Assembly (NCBI RefSeq): GCF_018403265.1
Contig: NZ_BOSI01000007.1
Location: 43,671-107,670, forward strand
From: Paenibacillus sp. J31TS4
Lineage (GTDB): Bacteria; Bacillota; Bacilli; Paenibacillales; NBRC-103111
DNA length: 64,000 bases
Direction of reading: 5' to 3'
Positions 8,666 through 17,230 of this stretch are shown one piece after another (positions within the stretch are counted from its first letter, which is position 1; every line of letters starts with the position of its first letter). Both the position numbers and the translations under genes were made by a program. Below the pieces are notes generated by a model. That model worked only from the letters and a program-made list of their open reading frames with translations. It was not told where the DNA came from and did no database searches.

Positions 8666-8945
8666 GCGGGTCACGCGAGGTAGGCCGCTGGGGCGTATCG
8701 CTTGTAGCACGCAGAGATGTGGTGCCGCAGCAGCTGCGGGAATAAAGGCTGGGCCCCTCGGCGGGTGCCGCCGCCCCTGGCGGGCTGCGAAGGGACCACG
8801 CTTCTACGGCAACGCCCCTTGACCGGATGCCGCTGCCCTGGCGGGGTCGCGAACGGACCGCTCCTCTGCTCGCGGGCCTTCGCCGCCATCTAAGCTGCCG
8901 CGATCTCCCGTCCGGCTTTTTGTTCGAGAGGTGCAGGGAGTGGGA
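8666..8945. other. gene-free GC-rich stretch with an imperfect internal duplication
   Basis: No supported gene. Two related blocks (about 8762-8822 and 8826-8880) share the order TGCCGC..GCCC.TGGCGGG..GCGAA.GGACC. A short inverted repeat CCGCAG-CAG-CTGCGG (8725-8739) lies just after the iclR-type gene but lacks a T-tract. Confidence 0.4.
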
Positions 8946-8986
8946 TTGACATCCTACCGGAGATGTATTATCTTAAATTTAAGATA
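8946..8986 (+). promoter_or_regulatory. mhqR promoter with perfect 18-bp operator over the -10 region
   Basis: TTGACA at 8946-8951 and TTATCT at 8968-8973 (16-base spacer). The perfect palindrome TATCTTAAATTTAAGATA covers 8969-8986. It has the same outer half-sites (TATCT..AGATA) as the operator bound by Bacillus MhqR, so autoregulation by the next gene is likely. Confidence 0.75.
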
Positions 8987-9024
8987 TTTTTCACTGAGGA
9001 ATCCAAAAAGGAGGGGAAAGAGAC

Positions 9025-9474
9025 ATGCCGCACAAGATGGACCAGGACCGGGCCGCTTCGCTCAAGCTGTTCGTCGTTCTGTCGAAGGCCTATAAGACGA
9101 TGAGCGATCTCGCGGTCAAGGATATGAAGCAGTACGGCTTGTCGCCTTCCGAGTTTATGATCCTCGAGGTTCTTTACACGAAGGGACGGATTCCGCTGCA
9201 GCAGATCGGCGAGAAGATACTCGTCACGAGCGGGAGCGTCACCTACAACATCGACAAGCTGGAGAAGAAGCAGCTGCTGAAGCGGGTTCCGTGCGGAGAG
9301 GACCGCCGGGTCATCTTTGCGGAGCTGACCGCCAAGGGCACCGAGCTGTTCGGCCGGATCTTCCCCGACCACGCAGAGAGTGTCCATCAGGCAGCGGACG
9401 GCCTATCGCTCGAGGAGAAGCTTGAGGCTATCGAGCTGCTCAAGAAGCTGGGCAAGAGGGCGGGGGGCGGCTAA
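9025..9474 (+). CDS. mhqR: MarR family repressor, MhqR-like
   Basis: 149 residues with a MarR winged helix: YGLSPSEFMILEVLY, then PLQQIGEKILVTSGSVTYNIDKLEKKQLLKRV as recognition helix and wing, and DRRVIFAELTAKG. From memory it is closest to Bacillus MhqR (YkvE), which represses quinone- and electrophile-detoxifying genes and is relieved by hydroquinones and diamide. The context agrees: its own promoter carries a matching palindrome, and the next two genes are a ring-cleaving dioxygenase and an MhqD-like hydrolase. ATG 9025 has AAAGGAGGGG upstream. MhqR itself is thought to be inactivated without a conserved redox cysteine; this protein has a single Cys in the wing (VPCGEDRR). Confidence 0.82.
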   Translation: MPHKMDQDRAASLKLFVVLSKAYKTMSDLAVKDMKQYGLSPSEFMILEVLYTKGRIPLQQIGEKILVTSGSVTYNIDKLEKKQLLKRVPCGEDRRVIFAELTAKGTELFGRIFPDHAESVHQAADGLSLEEKLEAIELLKKLGKRAGGG

Positions 9475-9533
9475 GTCCTTAGCCAGCGATCCGTCCGGCG
9501 TACGGACGATATTCGATCGGATGGTTCACGCCA

Positions 9534-9570
9534 GATACTTTGAATTAAAGATATTAAAGGTAAAGATACT
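9534..9570 (+). promoter_or_regulatory. promoter and probable second MhqR-type operator
   Basis: AT-rich stretch before the dioxygenase gene. It contains GATACTTTGAATTAAAGATA (9534-9553), an imperfect inverted repeat with the half-sites seen at 8969, and a further direct copy TAAAGATA (9561-9568). TTGAAT (9540-9545) and GATACT (9565-9570) could serve as -35 and -10, with a long 19-base spacer. Confidence 0.55.
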
Positions 9571-9699
9571 GTCCATCCTTATCCTGAGGCTAAAGGCAGC
9601 TTTGTGGCCGGGCTGCACCCAGGGAGAGGGCCCATCTTTTTCATTCCACGGTTCACTCTGGCCTCGAACCGGCAAACTACTACTATGGAGGCGATAACT

Positions 9700-10650
9700 A
9701 TGGCATTACAAACTTCCGGTATCCATCATATCACCGCTTTCGCGCGGGATCCCCAGCAGAACGTCGATTTTTATGCAGGGGTGCTCGGACTGCGGCTCGT
9801 CAAAAAAACGATCAACTTCGACGCGCCTGATGTCTATCACCTGTATTTCGGTGACGAACAGGGAAGTCCCGGCACGATCATCACTTTCTTCCCGTGGCCC
9901 GACTCCCGCCGAGGCAAAATCGGCGGAGGCCAGGTAGGCGTCACGACGTATGTCGTGCCCCCGGGCTCGCTGAGCTTCTGGGAGAAGCGGTTACAATCGT
10001 TCGGGATCGAGAACAGCGCGTCCTCCCGGTTCGGAGAGTCGTACCTGGCTTTCACTGACAACGAGGGGCTGCGCCTCGAGCTGGTCGAGCGGGAGGAAGG
10101 TCCCGCCAGCACCTGGTCGTTCGGGGGCGTACCCGAGAAGCACGCGATCAAAGGCTTCGGAGGCGCCATCCTGTACAGCGTCGACTCGGCCAGCACGCGC
10201 CATACGCTCGAGCATGTTCTGGGCCTCCAGCCGGAGGGTGAGGAGGAAGGCTACGCCCGGTTCCGGGCCCCAGGCGAGCTCGGCAACGTCATCGACGTTC
10301 CGGTCGAAAGCGTCAATTGGGGGGACGGCGGCGCCGGCACCGTGCACCATATCGCCTGGAGGGCGAAGGATTACGAGCAGCACGAGGCTTGGCGGGGGCA
10401 CGTCCGGCAGAACGGCTTCCAGCCGACTCCGGTCATCGACCGCCAATATTTCAACGCCGTCTACTTCCGCGAGGGCGGCGGCATCCTCTTCGAGATCGCG
10501 ACGGATCCGCCCGGATTCGCAGTCGACGAGGCGTCCGAGGAGCTCGGCAGCCATCTGATGCTGCCGGACTGGTATGAGCCGAAGCGGGCCCAGATCGAGG
10601 CGGGTCTGATGCCGATCCAGGTCAGAGAGCTGAAGGAGGGAGAGCAATGA
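9700..10650 (+). CDS. ring-cleaving dioxygenase of the MhqA/MhqE/MhqO (VOC) group
   Basis: 316 residues made of two vicinal-oxygen-chelate modules, residues ~1-140 and ~145-310. The metal-binding positions are visible in SGIHHITAFARDPQQNVDFYAGVLGLRLV, GTVHHIAWRA and GGGILFEIATDPPGF. In Bacillus, related MhqA/E/O proteins are induced by hydroquinones and are thought to open the ring of catechol- or quinone-type compounds. ATG 9700 was chosen because GGAGG at 9687-9691 gives a spacing of 8 and the family starts here. The stop overlaps the start of the next gene (ATGA at 10647), so the two are translationally coupled. Exact assignment within the group is uncertain. Confidence 0.85.
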   Translation: MALQTSGIHHITAFARDPQQNVDFYAGVLGLRLVKKTINFDAPDVYHLYFGDEQGSPGTIITFFPWPDSRRGKIGGGQVGVTTYVVPPGSLSFWEKRLQSFGIENSASSRFGESYLAFTDNEGLRLELVEREEGPASTWSFGGVPEKHAIKGFGGAILYSVDSASTRHTLEHVLGLQPEGEEEGYARFRAPGELGNVIDVPVESVNWGDGGAGTVHHIAWRAKDYEQHEAWRGHVRQNGFQPTPVIDRQYFNAVYFREGGGILFEIATDPPGFAVDEASEELGSHLMLPDWYEPKRAQIEAGLMPIQVRELKEGEQ

Positions 10651-11261
10651 AGCATCTGTTCGAGAAGGGCACCGATCCCCAGGCTCCGACACTCGTCCTG
10701 CTGCACGGCACGGGCGGAACGGAGCGGGATCTGCTCCCGCTGGCGGCGATGCTCTCCCCCGGCTCCTCCGTGCTCTCGCTCCGAGGCAGCGTGCTGGAAA
10801 ACGGCATGCCGCGGTTTTTCCGCCGGCTCGCCGAGGGAGTCTTCGACGAGGAGGATTTGCTGCTGCGGACCAGGGAGGCCTACGACTTCCTGGATGAAGC
10901 GGCGGCGCAGTACGGCGTAGACCGGGCTAATTTCGTCGCCGTCGGGTATTCCAACGGGGCGAATCTGGCGGGCAGTCTCCTGTTCCACCATCCCGGCGCG
11001 CTCCGGGGAGCGGTGCTTCATCATCCGATGGTGCCCCGCCGCGGCGTCCAGCTTCCCGACCTGACAGGGACGCCGGTCTTCATCGGCGCCGGGCGGAACG
11101 ATCCGCTCTGTACGCCGGAGGAGACCGAGGAGCTGGAGCGCCTCCTGGCGGAGGCCGGCGCAGACGTCTCGGTGCATTGGGAACGAGCCGGCCATCAGCT
11201 GACGGCGACCGAGGTGGAGGCAGCATCGGCATGGTTCCGGGAGGAGCTTCTTTCCCGGTAA
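10647..11261 (+). CDS. mhqD: alpha/beta hydrolase, MhqD-like carboxylesterase
   Basis: 204 residues with the fold of the phospholipase/carboxylesterase family. The oxyanion region LLHGTGGTERDLLPLA is near the start; the nucleophile serine lies in VGYSNGANLAGSL, the catalytic Asp in GAGRNDPLCTPEE and the His in ERAGHQLTATE. Bacillus MhqD (YodD) sits beside an MhqE dioxygenase and is derepressed with it by quinones; the same pairing is seen here with a 4-base overlap. Its natural substrate is not established. It is cytoplasmic by lack of a signal peptide, and the operon ends at the terminator at 11310. Confidence 0.83.
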   Translation: MKHLFEKGTDPQAPTLVLLHGTGGTERDLLPLAAMLSPGSSVLSLRGSVLENGMPRFFRRLAEGVFDEEDLLLRTREAYDFLDEAAAQYGVDRANFVAVGYSNGANLAGSLLFHHPGALRGAVLHHPMVPRRGVQLPDLTGTPVFIGAGRNDPLCTPEETEELERLLAEAGADVSVHWERAGHQLTATEVEAASAWFREELLSR

Positions 11262-11309
11262 GAGTTTAACTGGCAGTATTTAGACACAGCTGCCAAATGT
11301 TTGGCTATT

Positions 11310-11345
11310 AGCCGGCGACCCGATAGGGGAGCCGGCTTTTTTTGG
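11310..11345 (+). terminator. intrinsic terminator of the mhq operon
   Basis: AGCCGGC (11310-11316) pairs with GCCGGCT (11331-11337), followed by a run of seven T. A separate inverted repeat TGGCAG/CTGCCA (11271-11295) lies just before it. Confidence 0.8.
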
Positions 11346-11495
11346 TCCAGTTTTATTGAAACGAAAGTCTGGACTTTACAACCTGCCGGTTGTTGTTTTT
11401 ACTTAGGAGGGAGGAAAGACCGAAGAGAGAGCCCGGGCCAGGTCGGAAACCGGATGGACCCGGAGCCAGAGAGAAAAAGGAGAGAAACCCCTGTA

Positions 11496-12701
11496 ATGTC
11501 TACTGCAAAAACCCGCAATACGCCGCTTATCCTATTGATGATCAACATGTTCATCGCCATGCTCGGCATCGGCCTCATTATCCCGGTGCTGTCCGAATTT
11601 CTGGCGGAATTCGGAGCCGGCGGCAAAGCTGCCGGCAATCTGGTGGCCGCCTTCGGTCTGACGCAATTCCTTTTCTCCCCCATAGGGGGAGAATGGTCCG
11701 ACAAATACGGACGCAAAATCATGATCGTGTCGGGACTTGCCCTGTTCTCGATCTCCAACCTGCTCTTCGCGCTTGCTTCCGAGCTGTGGCTCTTGTATCT
11801 GTCCCGGCTGATCGGCGGCATCGGCGCCGCCGCAATGATCCCCGCGATGATGGCTTACGTCGCCGATACGACGACGGAGGAACAGCGGGGCAAGGGCATG
11901 GGCCTGCTCGGCGCCGCCATGTCGCTCGGTTTCGTCATCGGGCCGGGAATCGGCGGGCTGCTTGCCGCGTTCGGGCTGCGGACGCCGTTCTTCGTCTCTG
12001 CAGGCTTCGGGCTGCTGGCTATGATCGGTTCTTTGCTGGTGCTGCCCGAGACGCTGACCAAGGCCAAGATGCGCGAGCACCGCGAAGCGGTCGTGAAGAA
12101 AGAAAGCATTTTTCTTCAGTTTGCGCGTTCGTTCAAGGCGCCGTATTTTATTCTGCTGCTGCTTGTGTTCACGCTGACGTTCGGCCTCGCGAACTTTGAG
12201 ACGATCTTCCCGCTGTTCGTCGACCGCAAGTACGGCTTCGATACCGGAGACATCGCCATCCTGATTACGGTGGGTGCGCTGATCGGCACATTCATCCAGG
12301 CGGCGCTGATCGATCGTCTGATCCGCCGGTTCGGCGAGCGGAAGCTCATTAACGCGTCGTTCCTCGTCTCCGCGCTGACGCTTGTTCTTATGCTGCTGTC
12401 GGGCAACTTCTGGTACGTGCTCGGCGTCACGATTCTATTCTTTACCTTCACGGCGATCATGCGGCCGGCGATCAATACGCTGCTGTCCAAAATGGCCGGG
12501 GAGGAGCAGGGCTTCGTGGCCGGGATGAACAACGCCTACATGAGCCTCGGTAACATCTGCGGCCCGATGCTGGCCGGCGTCCTGTTCGACCAGCACGCCG
12601 ATTATCCCTATCTGCTTGCGGCCCTGATTCTGCTCGGCAGTTTGGCGGTGTCGACTGTCTGGGGCCGGCGCGTCAAAAGCAAATCCGCCCAGGCGGCATA
12701 A
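11496..12701 (+). CDS. MFS multidrug-type efflux transporter
   Basis: 401 residues with about 12 membrane segments. The MFS loop motif A is seen as GEWSDKYGRKIMIVSGL between segments 2 and 3, and the antiporter motif C-like region is GFVIGPGIGGLLA in segment 5. These mark the drug:proton antiporter branch (TetA/NorA/Bmr-like). The substrate is unknown; its place right after the quinone-response operon suggests, but does not show, export of related toxic compounds. ATG 11496 was chosen over earlier in-frame codons because AAGGAGA precedes it and membrane segment 1 begins directly after. GTCCAG..CTGGAC at 11345-11374 upstream could be an operator. Confidence 0.88.
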   Translation: MSTAKTRNTPLILLMINMFIAMLGIGLIIPVLSEFLAEFGAGGKAAGNLVAAFGLTQFLFSPIGGEWSDKYGRKIMIVSGLALFSISNLLFALASELWLLYLSRLIGGIGAAAMIPAMMAYVADTTTEEQRGKGMGLLGAAMSLGFVIGPGIGGLLAAFGLRTPFFVSAGFGLLAMIGSLLVLPETLTKAKMREHREAVVKKESIFLQFARSFKAPYFILLLLVFTLTFGLANFETIFPLFVDRKYGFDTGDIAILITVGALIGTFIQAALIDRLIRRFGERKLINASFLVSALTLVLMLLSGNFWYVLGVTILFFTFTAIMRPAINTLLSKMAGEEQGFVAGMNNAYMSLGNICGPMLAGVLFDQHADYPYLLAALILLGSLAVSTVWGRRVKSKSAQAA

Positions 12702-12789
12702 CCGCGGACCGGGGATAAGAGGAAGCAAACCTCCCCTGTGGTTCCCACCGGCCCAACAGCGAGTGATACAGCGAGACTATTTAAAGGAA

Positions 12790-12829
12790 CACAAAAACAG
12801 CCTCCGACGATGCCGTCGGAGGCTGTTTG
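12790..12829 (-). terminator. intrinsic terminator of acnA
   Basis: 15-bp perfect stem (12795-12809 against 12814-12828, loop ATGC). Read on the minus strand it is followed by TTTTTG. It may also stop transcripts from the MFS gene. Confidence 0.85.
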
Positions 12830-12854
12830 GCTTGCAGGCAAGAAGCGGAGCTTC

Positions 12855-15572
12855 TTACTTGGAGTTGTTCATCATTTGACGCAGGACCGTTTGGAGGATA
12901 CCGCCGTTGCGGTAGTAGTCCACTTCCACCATGCTGTCCAGGCGAACGACGACTTCGAATTCGAAAGTCGACCCGTCGTTACGGGTAGCGACGACCTTCA
13001 GCTTCTGGCCCGGCTGTACGCTGTTGTCCAGACCGAGGATGTCGAAGGTTTCGGTGCCGGAGATGCCGAGCGTCTTCCAGCCGAAGCCTTCCGGGAACTG
13101 GAGCGGAAGTACGCCCATGCCCACCAGGTTGCTGCGGTGAATGCGCTCGTAGCTTTCGGCGATAACGGCTTTGACGCCCAGGAGGAACGTCCCTTTGGCT
13201 GCCCAGTCACGGGAGCTGCCGGTGCCGTATTCTTTGCCGGCGAGTACGATCAGGTTGGTGTTCTGATCCTGGTAGTTCATCGATGCGTCGTAGATCGACA
13301 TCACTTCACCGCTTGGCAGGTAAGTCGTCACGCCGCCCTCGGTGCCCGGAGCCACGGCGTTGCGGATCCGGATGTTCGCGAACGTGCCGCGCATCATGAC
13401 TTCATGGTTGCCGCGGCGGGAGCCATAGGAGTTGAAGTCCTTGCGCTCAACGCCATGCTCGACCAGGTATTTGCCGGCCGGGCTCGACGGCGAGATGTTG
13501 CCCGCCGGGGAGATGTGGTCGGTGGTAACGGAGTCGCCCAGCTGAGCCAGCACCTTGGCGGCATTGATGTCGCCGATGTTGCCGGGTTCCGGAGTCAGGT
13601 CCTTGAAGAACGGTGGCTCCTGGATGTAAGTGGAGCTGTTGTCCCACTCGTACAGCTCGCCTTCGGCGACCGGAAGCTCGTTCCAACGCTTGTTGGCGCG
13701 GTAGACGTCCTTGTACTTCTCATGGAACATCGCAGGGCTGAGCGTCGCGCGGATCGCTTCTTGGATCTCCTGGTTGCTCGGCCAGATGTCCTTCAGGTAT
13801 ACCGGCTGATTGTCGTTGCCGTAGCCGATCGGATCCTTGGTCAGGTCGATGTCCACCGTGCCGGCCAGCGCGTAAGCGACGACGAGCGGCGGGGACGCCA
13901 GGTAGTTGGCTTTGACTTGAGCGTGGATCCGGCCCTCGAAGTTCCGGTTGCCGCTCAAGACGGCAGCGACGGTCAGGTCGTTGTCGGCGATCGCTTGGGA
14001 AACTTCATCCGGCAGCGGGCCGCTGTTACCGATACAGGTTGCACAGCCGTAGCCTGCCACGTGGAAGCCAAGCGCTTCGAGCGGCTCGATCAGGTTCGCC
14101 TTGGTCAGGTATTCCGTTACGACCAGGGAGCCCGGAGTCAGGCTGCTCTTCACGTAGCCCGGTTTCGTCAGCCCGAGCTCGACGGCTTTCTTCGCGACGA
14201 GACCGGCACCCACCATAACGCTTGGGTTCGAAGTGTTCGTACACGAAGTGATCGCTGCGATGACGACGGCGCCGTTCTTCATGACGGAGGTGTCGCCGTT
14301 CGGGTGGGAAACCTTCACTTCTTCTTCCAGCTTGTCGTCGCTCAGGCCGTAGCCGCCCTTCTCGACCGGCGTGCGGACTGCCGATTGGAACGCGTCCTTC
14401 ATGGCGGTCAGCTCGATGCGGTCCTGCGGACGTTTCGGACCGGCCAGGCTCGGCACGACGGTCGACAGGTCAAGCTCGAGCGTGTCGGTATATACCGGAT
14501 CCGGCGATTCGCTTGTGCGGAACATGCCTTGCGCCTTGTAGTAAGCTTCCACGAGAGCGATCTGGTCTTCGCTGCGGCCAGTCAGTCTCAGATATTTGAG
14601 CGTCTCTTCGTCAACCGGGAAGATCCCGATCGTTGCGCCGTATTCCGGCGCCATGTTGGCGATCGTCGCACGGTCGGACAGGCCGAGGGAGTCAAGGCCC
14701 GGGCCGAAGTACTCGACGAACTTGCCGACGACGCCGCGCTTGCGGAGAATCTCGGTAACGGTCAGCGCCAAGTCGGTTGCCGTTGCACCTTCTGCCAGTG
14801 TGCCGGTCAGCTTGAAGCCGATGACTTCCGGTGTGACGAAGTAGAGCGGCTGGCCGAGCATGCCGGCTTCCGCCTCGATACCGCCAACGCCCCAGCCCAC
14901 AACGCCGAGACCGTTGATCATCGTCGTATGGGAGTCGGTGCCGACGAGGGAGTCCGGATAAACTTCCAGCTCTCCGCCCATGTCCTTGGTTGCGGCGACC
15001 GATGCCAGGAACTCGAGGTTAACCTGGTGAACGATCCCCGTATCCGGAGGAACAGCACGGAAGTTGTCGAACGCGGTTTGCGCCCAACGGAGGAATTTGT
15101 AACGCTCTTCGTTGCGCTCGAATTCGATCGCTTCGTTGTAGGCGAGCGCTTCTTTGGTGCCGAAGGCGTCTACCATGACGGAGTGGTCGATAACGAGGTC
15201 AACCGGAACGAGCGGGTTGATCTGTTTCGGGTTGCCGCCTGCGCGCTCTACTGTAGCACGCATGGCTGCGAGGTCGACGACGACCGGTACGCCGGTGAAG
15301 TCCTGCAGAACGATCCGCGCGGGAATGAACGGGATCTCCTTGTTGTGGTCCGGGTTCTCGGCCCAGCCGGCGATCATCTTAACATGGTCGTTGGTGATCG
15401 CTCTGCCGTCGAACTGGCGGACGGCTGCTTCAAGCAGCACCTTGATGGAGAACGGGAGCTTGGAGATCGAGCCGAAGCCTTTGGCCTCCAGCTTGTTCAG
15501 ATCGTAGTAGACGAAGTCCTGATTGTTGACCGACAAGGTCGATTTCACGGAAAAATGGTCTTGTCTTGCCAT
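12855..15572 (-). CDS. acnA: aconitate hydratase A (aconitase)
   Basis: 905 residues, the standard length of AcnA/CitB. It isomerises citrate to isocitrate in the TCA cycle through a [4Fe-4S] cluster. The three cluster cysteines are in [14 protein letters not shown] and [14 protein letters not shown]; substrate-binding blocks [24 protein letters not shown] and [16 protein letters not shown] are also intact. In Bacillus the same protein binds iron-response-like RNA when the cluster is lost. The start at 15572 has AAAGGAGG upstream. It is transcribed alone, from the promoter at 15683-15711 with a ~100-base leader containing inverted repeats. The long open frame on the opposite strand is a shadow. 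Confidence 0.97.
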   Translation of the reverse strand: MARQDHFSVKSTLSVNNQDFVYYDLNKLEAKGFGSISKLPFSIKVLLEAAVRQFDGRAITNDHVKMIAGWAENPDHNKEIPFIPARIVLQDFTGVPVVVDLAAMRATVERAGGNPKQINPLVPVDLVIDHSVMVDAFGTKEALAYNEAIEFERNEERYKFLRWAQTAFDNFRAVPPDTGIVHQVNLEFLASVAATKDMGGELEVYPDSLVGTDSHTTMINGLGVVGWGVGGIEAEAGMLGQPLYFVTPEVIGFKLTGTLAEGATATDLALTVTEILRKRGVVGKFVEYFGPGLDSLGLSDRATIANMAPEYGATIGIFPVDEETLKYLRLTGRSEDQIALVEAYYKAQGMFRTSESPDPVYTDTLELDLSTVVPSLAGPKRPQDRIELTAMKDAFQSAVRTPVEKGGYGLSDDKLEEEVKVSHPNGDTSVMKNGAVVIAAITSCTNTSNPSVMVGAGLVAKKAVELGLTKPGYVKSSLTPGSLVVTEYLTKANLIEPLEALGFHVAGYGCATCIGNSGPLPDEVSQAIADNDLTVAAVLSGNRNFEGRIHAQVKANYLASPPLVVAYALAGTVDIDLTKDPIGYGNDNQPVYLKDIWPSNQEIQEAIRATLSPAMFHEKYKDVYRANKRWNELPVAEGELYEWDNSSTYIQEPPFFKDLTPEPGNIGDINAAKVLAQLGDSVTTDHISPAGNISPSSPAGKYLVEHGVERKDFNSYGSRRGNHEVMMRGTFANIRIRNAVAPGTEGGVTTYLPSGEVMSIYDASMNYQDQNTNLIVLAGKEYGTGSSRDWAAKGTFLLGVKAVIAESYERIHRSNLVGMGVLPLQFPEGFGWKTLGISGTETFDILGLDNSVQPGQKLKVVATRNDGSTFEFEVVVRLDSMVEVDYYRNGGILQTVLRQMMNNSK

Positions 15573-15630
15573 CGTCGCAAATGCCTCCTTTGAATCGGTA
15601 ATGAAAAATGGCGCAGGGAAAGCTAAGAAT

Positions 15631-15672
15631 CTTTATTGTTTCACCAAGTGAAAACGGATTTCACAAATAAAG
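15631..15672 (-). promoter_or_regulatory. nested inverted repeats in the acnA leader
   Basis: CTTTATT (15631-15637) and AATAAAG (15666-15672) frame a perfect inner dyad TTTCAC-CAA-GTGAAA (15639-15653). They lie just downstream of the predicted transcription start. The ATAA/TTAT ends recall the CcpC operator of Bacillus citB, but the position is downstream rather than upstream of the promoter. Confidence 0.5.
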
Positions 15673-15682
15673 CTTCTCACTA

Positions 15683-15711
15683 AGTATACAATTTTTCGAC
15701 GGACGGGTAAA
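15683..15711 (-). promoter_or_regulatory. sigma-A type promoter of acnA
   Basis: On the minus strand, TTTACC (15711-15706) and TATACT (15688-15683) with a 17-base spacer. Confidence 0.75.
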
Positions 15712-16150
15712 CCCTTTTTCGAGGAATATTTCAGTTACAGTCTGCCCTAAAGGAGCGGCGGTTTTCCTGGCTCCGCGAGGAAATTGTGCGGTCCGGGCCG
15801 GGCCGGGCCGGAGCCCCTCCGTCGGGTGCCTAAGGGTGGAGGAACGCATCAGGGCAGGCTCGAGCGAGGAGTGACGGCCCCGATCCCTTCCAATTGGAGA
15901 CGACAGGGCGACCTCGGCAGGGGGGCGCCGGGCCACCGGGCCGCGGGCGAGGTCGCCGCGGGAAGGCGCTGTGCCTATGCCGGGAGGGGACCGAATCGAA
16001 CATGAAACGACGGCAGGGTTCATATAGTGAAAGAAACCAGAAGAGCGGCGCCGCTGTGCGGAAGCCGGAGCCGTCGCTCCGCTTCCGTCTGCGGGGGAAG
16101 AGTGGAAAGCGAAGAAGCGGCAACCGCCGCACGGCAGGGAGGGCAGCCCA
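15712..16150. other. gene-free stretch between acnA and the amidase-domain gene
   Basis: Apart from the acnA promoter at its left edge I see no supported gene. The sequence is GC-rich (runs such as GGGCCGGGCCGGGCC near 15794) and all open frames look like chance. No clear promoter for the gene at 16151 was found. Confidence 0.4.
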
Positions 16151-17170
16151 TTGAGCTGGAAATCCGTCATATACCGGTATGCGGACGAGCGGAGCCGGAT
16201 GGAGATCGACTACCGGCTGGACCGTCTGGCGGCCGTAGTGAGAGACGACCAATATTTGGATCGGCTGGCGGGTCAACTGGAGAGACTCCGGGCCGTTCGG
16301 CTCGAGAGAGGCTGGCGGGCGATTCGCCACGAAATCCGCGTGCGCGTGAAGGAAAGCGGGGACGGGGTGAGGACGGACGAAGCGGCCGTGCAGCTGGAGC
16401 TGCATCACCGGTTCCGCTATGAGAGCCGGTCTCGGGAACAGCTGGAGGAGTGGATCGAGCACGAGCGTGTCGTACTGGCCAAGGCGCCGGGCGGCTGGTA
16501 TATCGACCGGATCGAGCAGCCCGAGGCAGCGCCCGTTTGGCCGGACGTGGTCATAGAGGAAGGACCGGGACTGATCCGCCAGCAGGGAGAAGGAGTGCGC
16601 GCCGCGCAGGCCCGCCGCCCTCTCCTGAGCCGAGATGTCTTCGGACAGGAGGAACTGCGGGCGGGGACCCACTATAACCGCACCCAAGTGGCGGCTTATG
16701 CCGACGCGCACTGGAACGATCCGAATCCGGCGTTCCTGCATTTTGAGGTGGACTGCACGAATTACGTGTCGCAGTGCGTCTTTGCAGGGGGAGCGCCGAT
16801 GAATTATACTGGTAGGAGGGAAAGAGGCTGGTGGTACCGCGGACGGAGCGGCGCCCAGGAGCTGTGGAGCTTCAGCTGGGCGGTCGCGAACGGGCTGACG
16901 CAATACCTCGCCTCAAGCCGGAGCGGGCTGCAGGCGGAATCGGTCAAGTCCGCCCGCCAGCTGACGATCGGGGACGTCATCTGCTACGACTGGGACGGAA
17001 CCGGACGCTTCGGTCACACGACGATTGTCACCGCCATCTCGGCGGATGGCTATCCTCTTGTGAACGCGCATACGAACAACAGCCGGCATCGTTATTGGGA
17101 TTACCGGGACTCCTACGCTTGGACCGAACGGACGGTGTACCGTTTTTATCATATTCTCGACCGGCTCTGA
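16151..17170 (+). CDS. amidase-domain protein (Amidase_6 type)
   Basis: 339 residues from TTG 16151, preceded by GGGAGGG. The N-terminal ~170 residues are charged and helical. The C-terminal ~165 residues match the Amidase_6 domain common in Bacillales: HYNRTQVAAYADAHWNDPN, DCTNYVSQCVFAGGAPM with the likely catalytic cysteine, GDVICYDWDGTGRFGHTTIV with a likely catalytic His, and VNAHTNNSRHRYWDY. Members are presumed Cys-based amidases of the cell-wall (NlpC/P60-like) kind, but no enzymatic activity is assured. No signal peptide is evident, which is odd for a wall enzyme and suggests a cytoplasmic or spore role. ddl follows 60 bases later. Confidence 0.85.
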   Translation: MSWKSVIYRYADERSRMEIDYRLDRLAAVVRDDQYLDRLAGQLERLRAVRLERGWRAIRHEIRVRVKESGDGVRTDEAAVQLELHHRFRYESRSREQLEEWIEHERVVLAKAPGGWYIDRIEQPEAAPVWPDVVIEEGPGLIRQQGEGVRAAQARRPLLSRDVFGQEELRAGTHYNRTQVAAYADAHWNDPNPAFLHFEVDCTNYVSQCVFAGGAPMNYTGRRERGWWYRGRSGAQELWSFSWAVANGLTQYLASSRSGLQAESVKSARQLTIGDVICYDWDGTGRFGHTTIVTAISADGYPLVNAHTNNSRHRYWDYRDSYAWTERTVYRFYHILDRL

Positions 17171-17230
17171 CGAAAGGCGCCTAGACAGGAGCTCGTCGCT
17201 TCCTTATCCATCATCCTATCGGAGGTTATT

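Noticed and set aside
12738..15593. A 951-codon open frame opposite acnA, and similar long frames opposite topB (27116-29377) and gltB (42803-44455)
   Set aside because: These are GC-driven shadows. The minus-strand frames encode complete aconitase, topoisomerase III and glutamate synthase; the opposite frames have no family-like content.
16829..16845. GGTACCGCGG resembling a T-box antiterminator sequence
   Set aside because: It lies inside the amidase-domain gene, in frame, with no leader structure or terminator.
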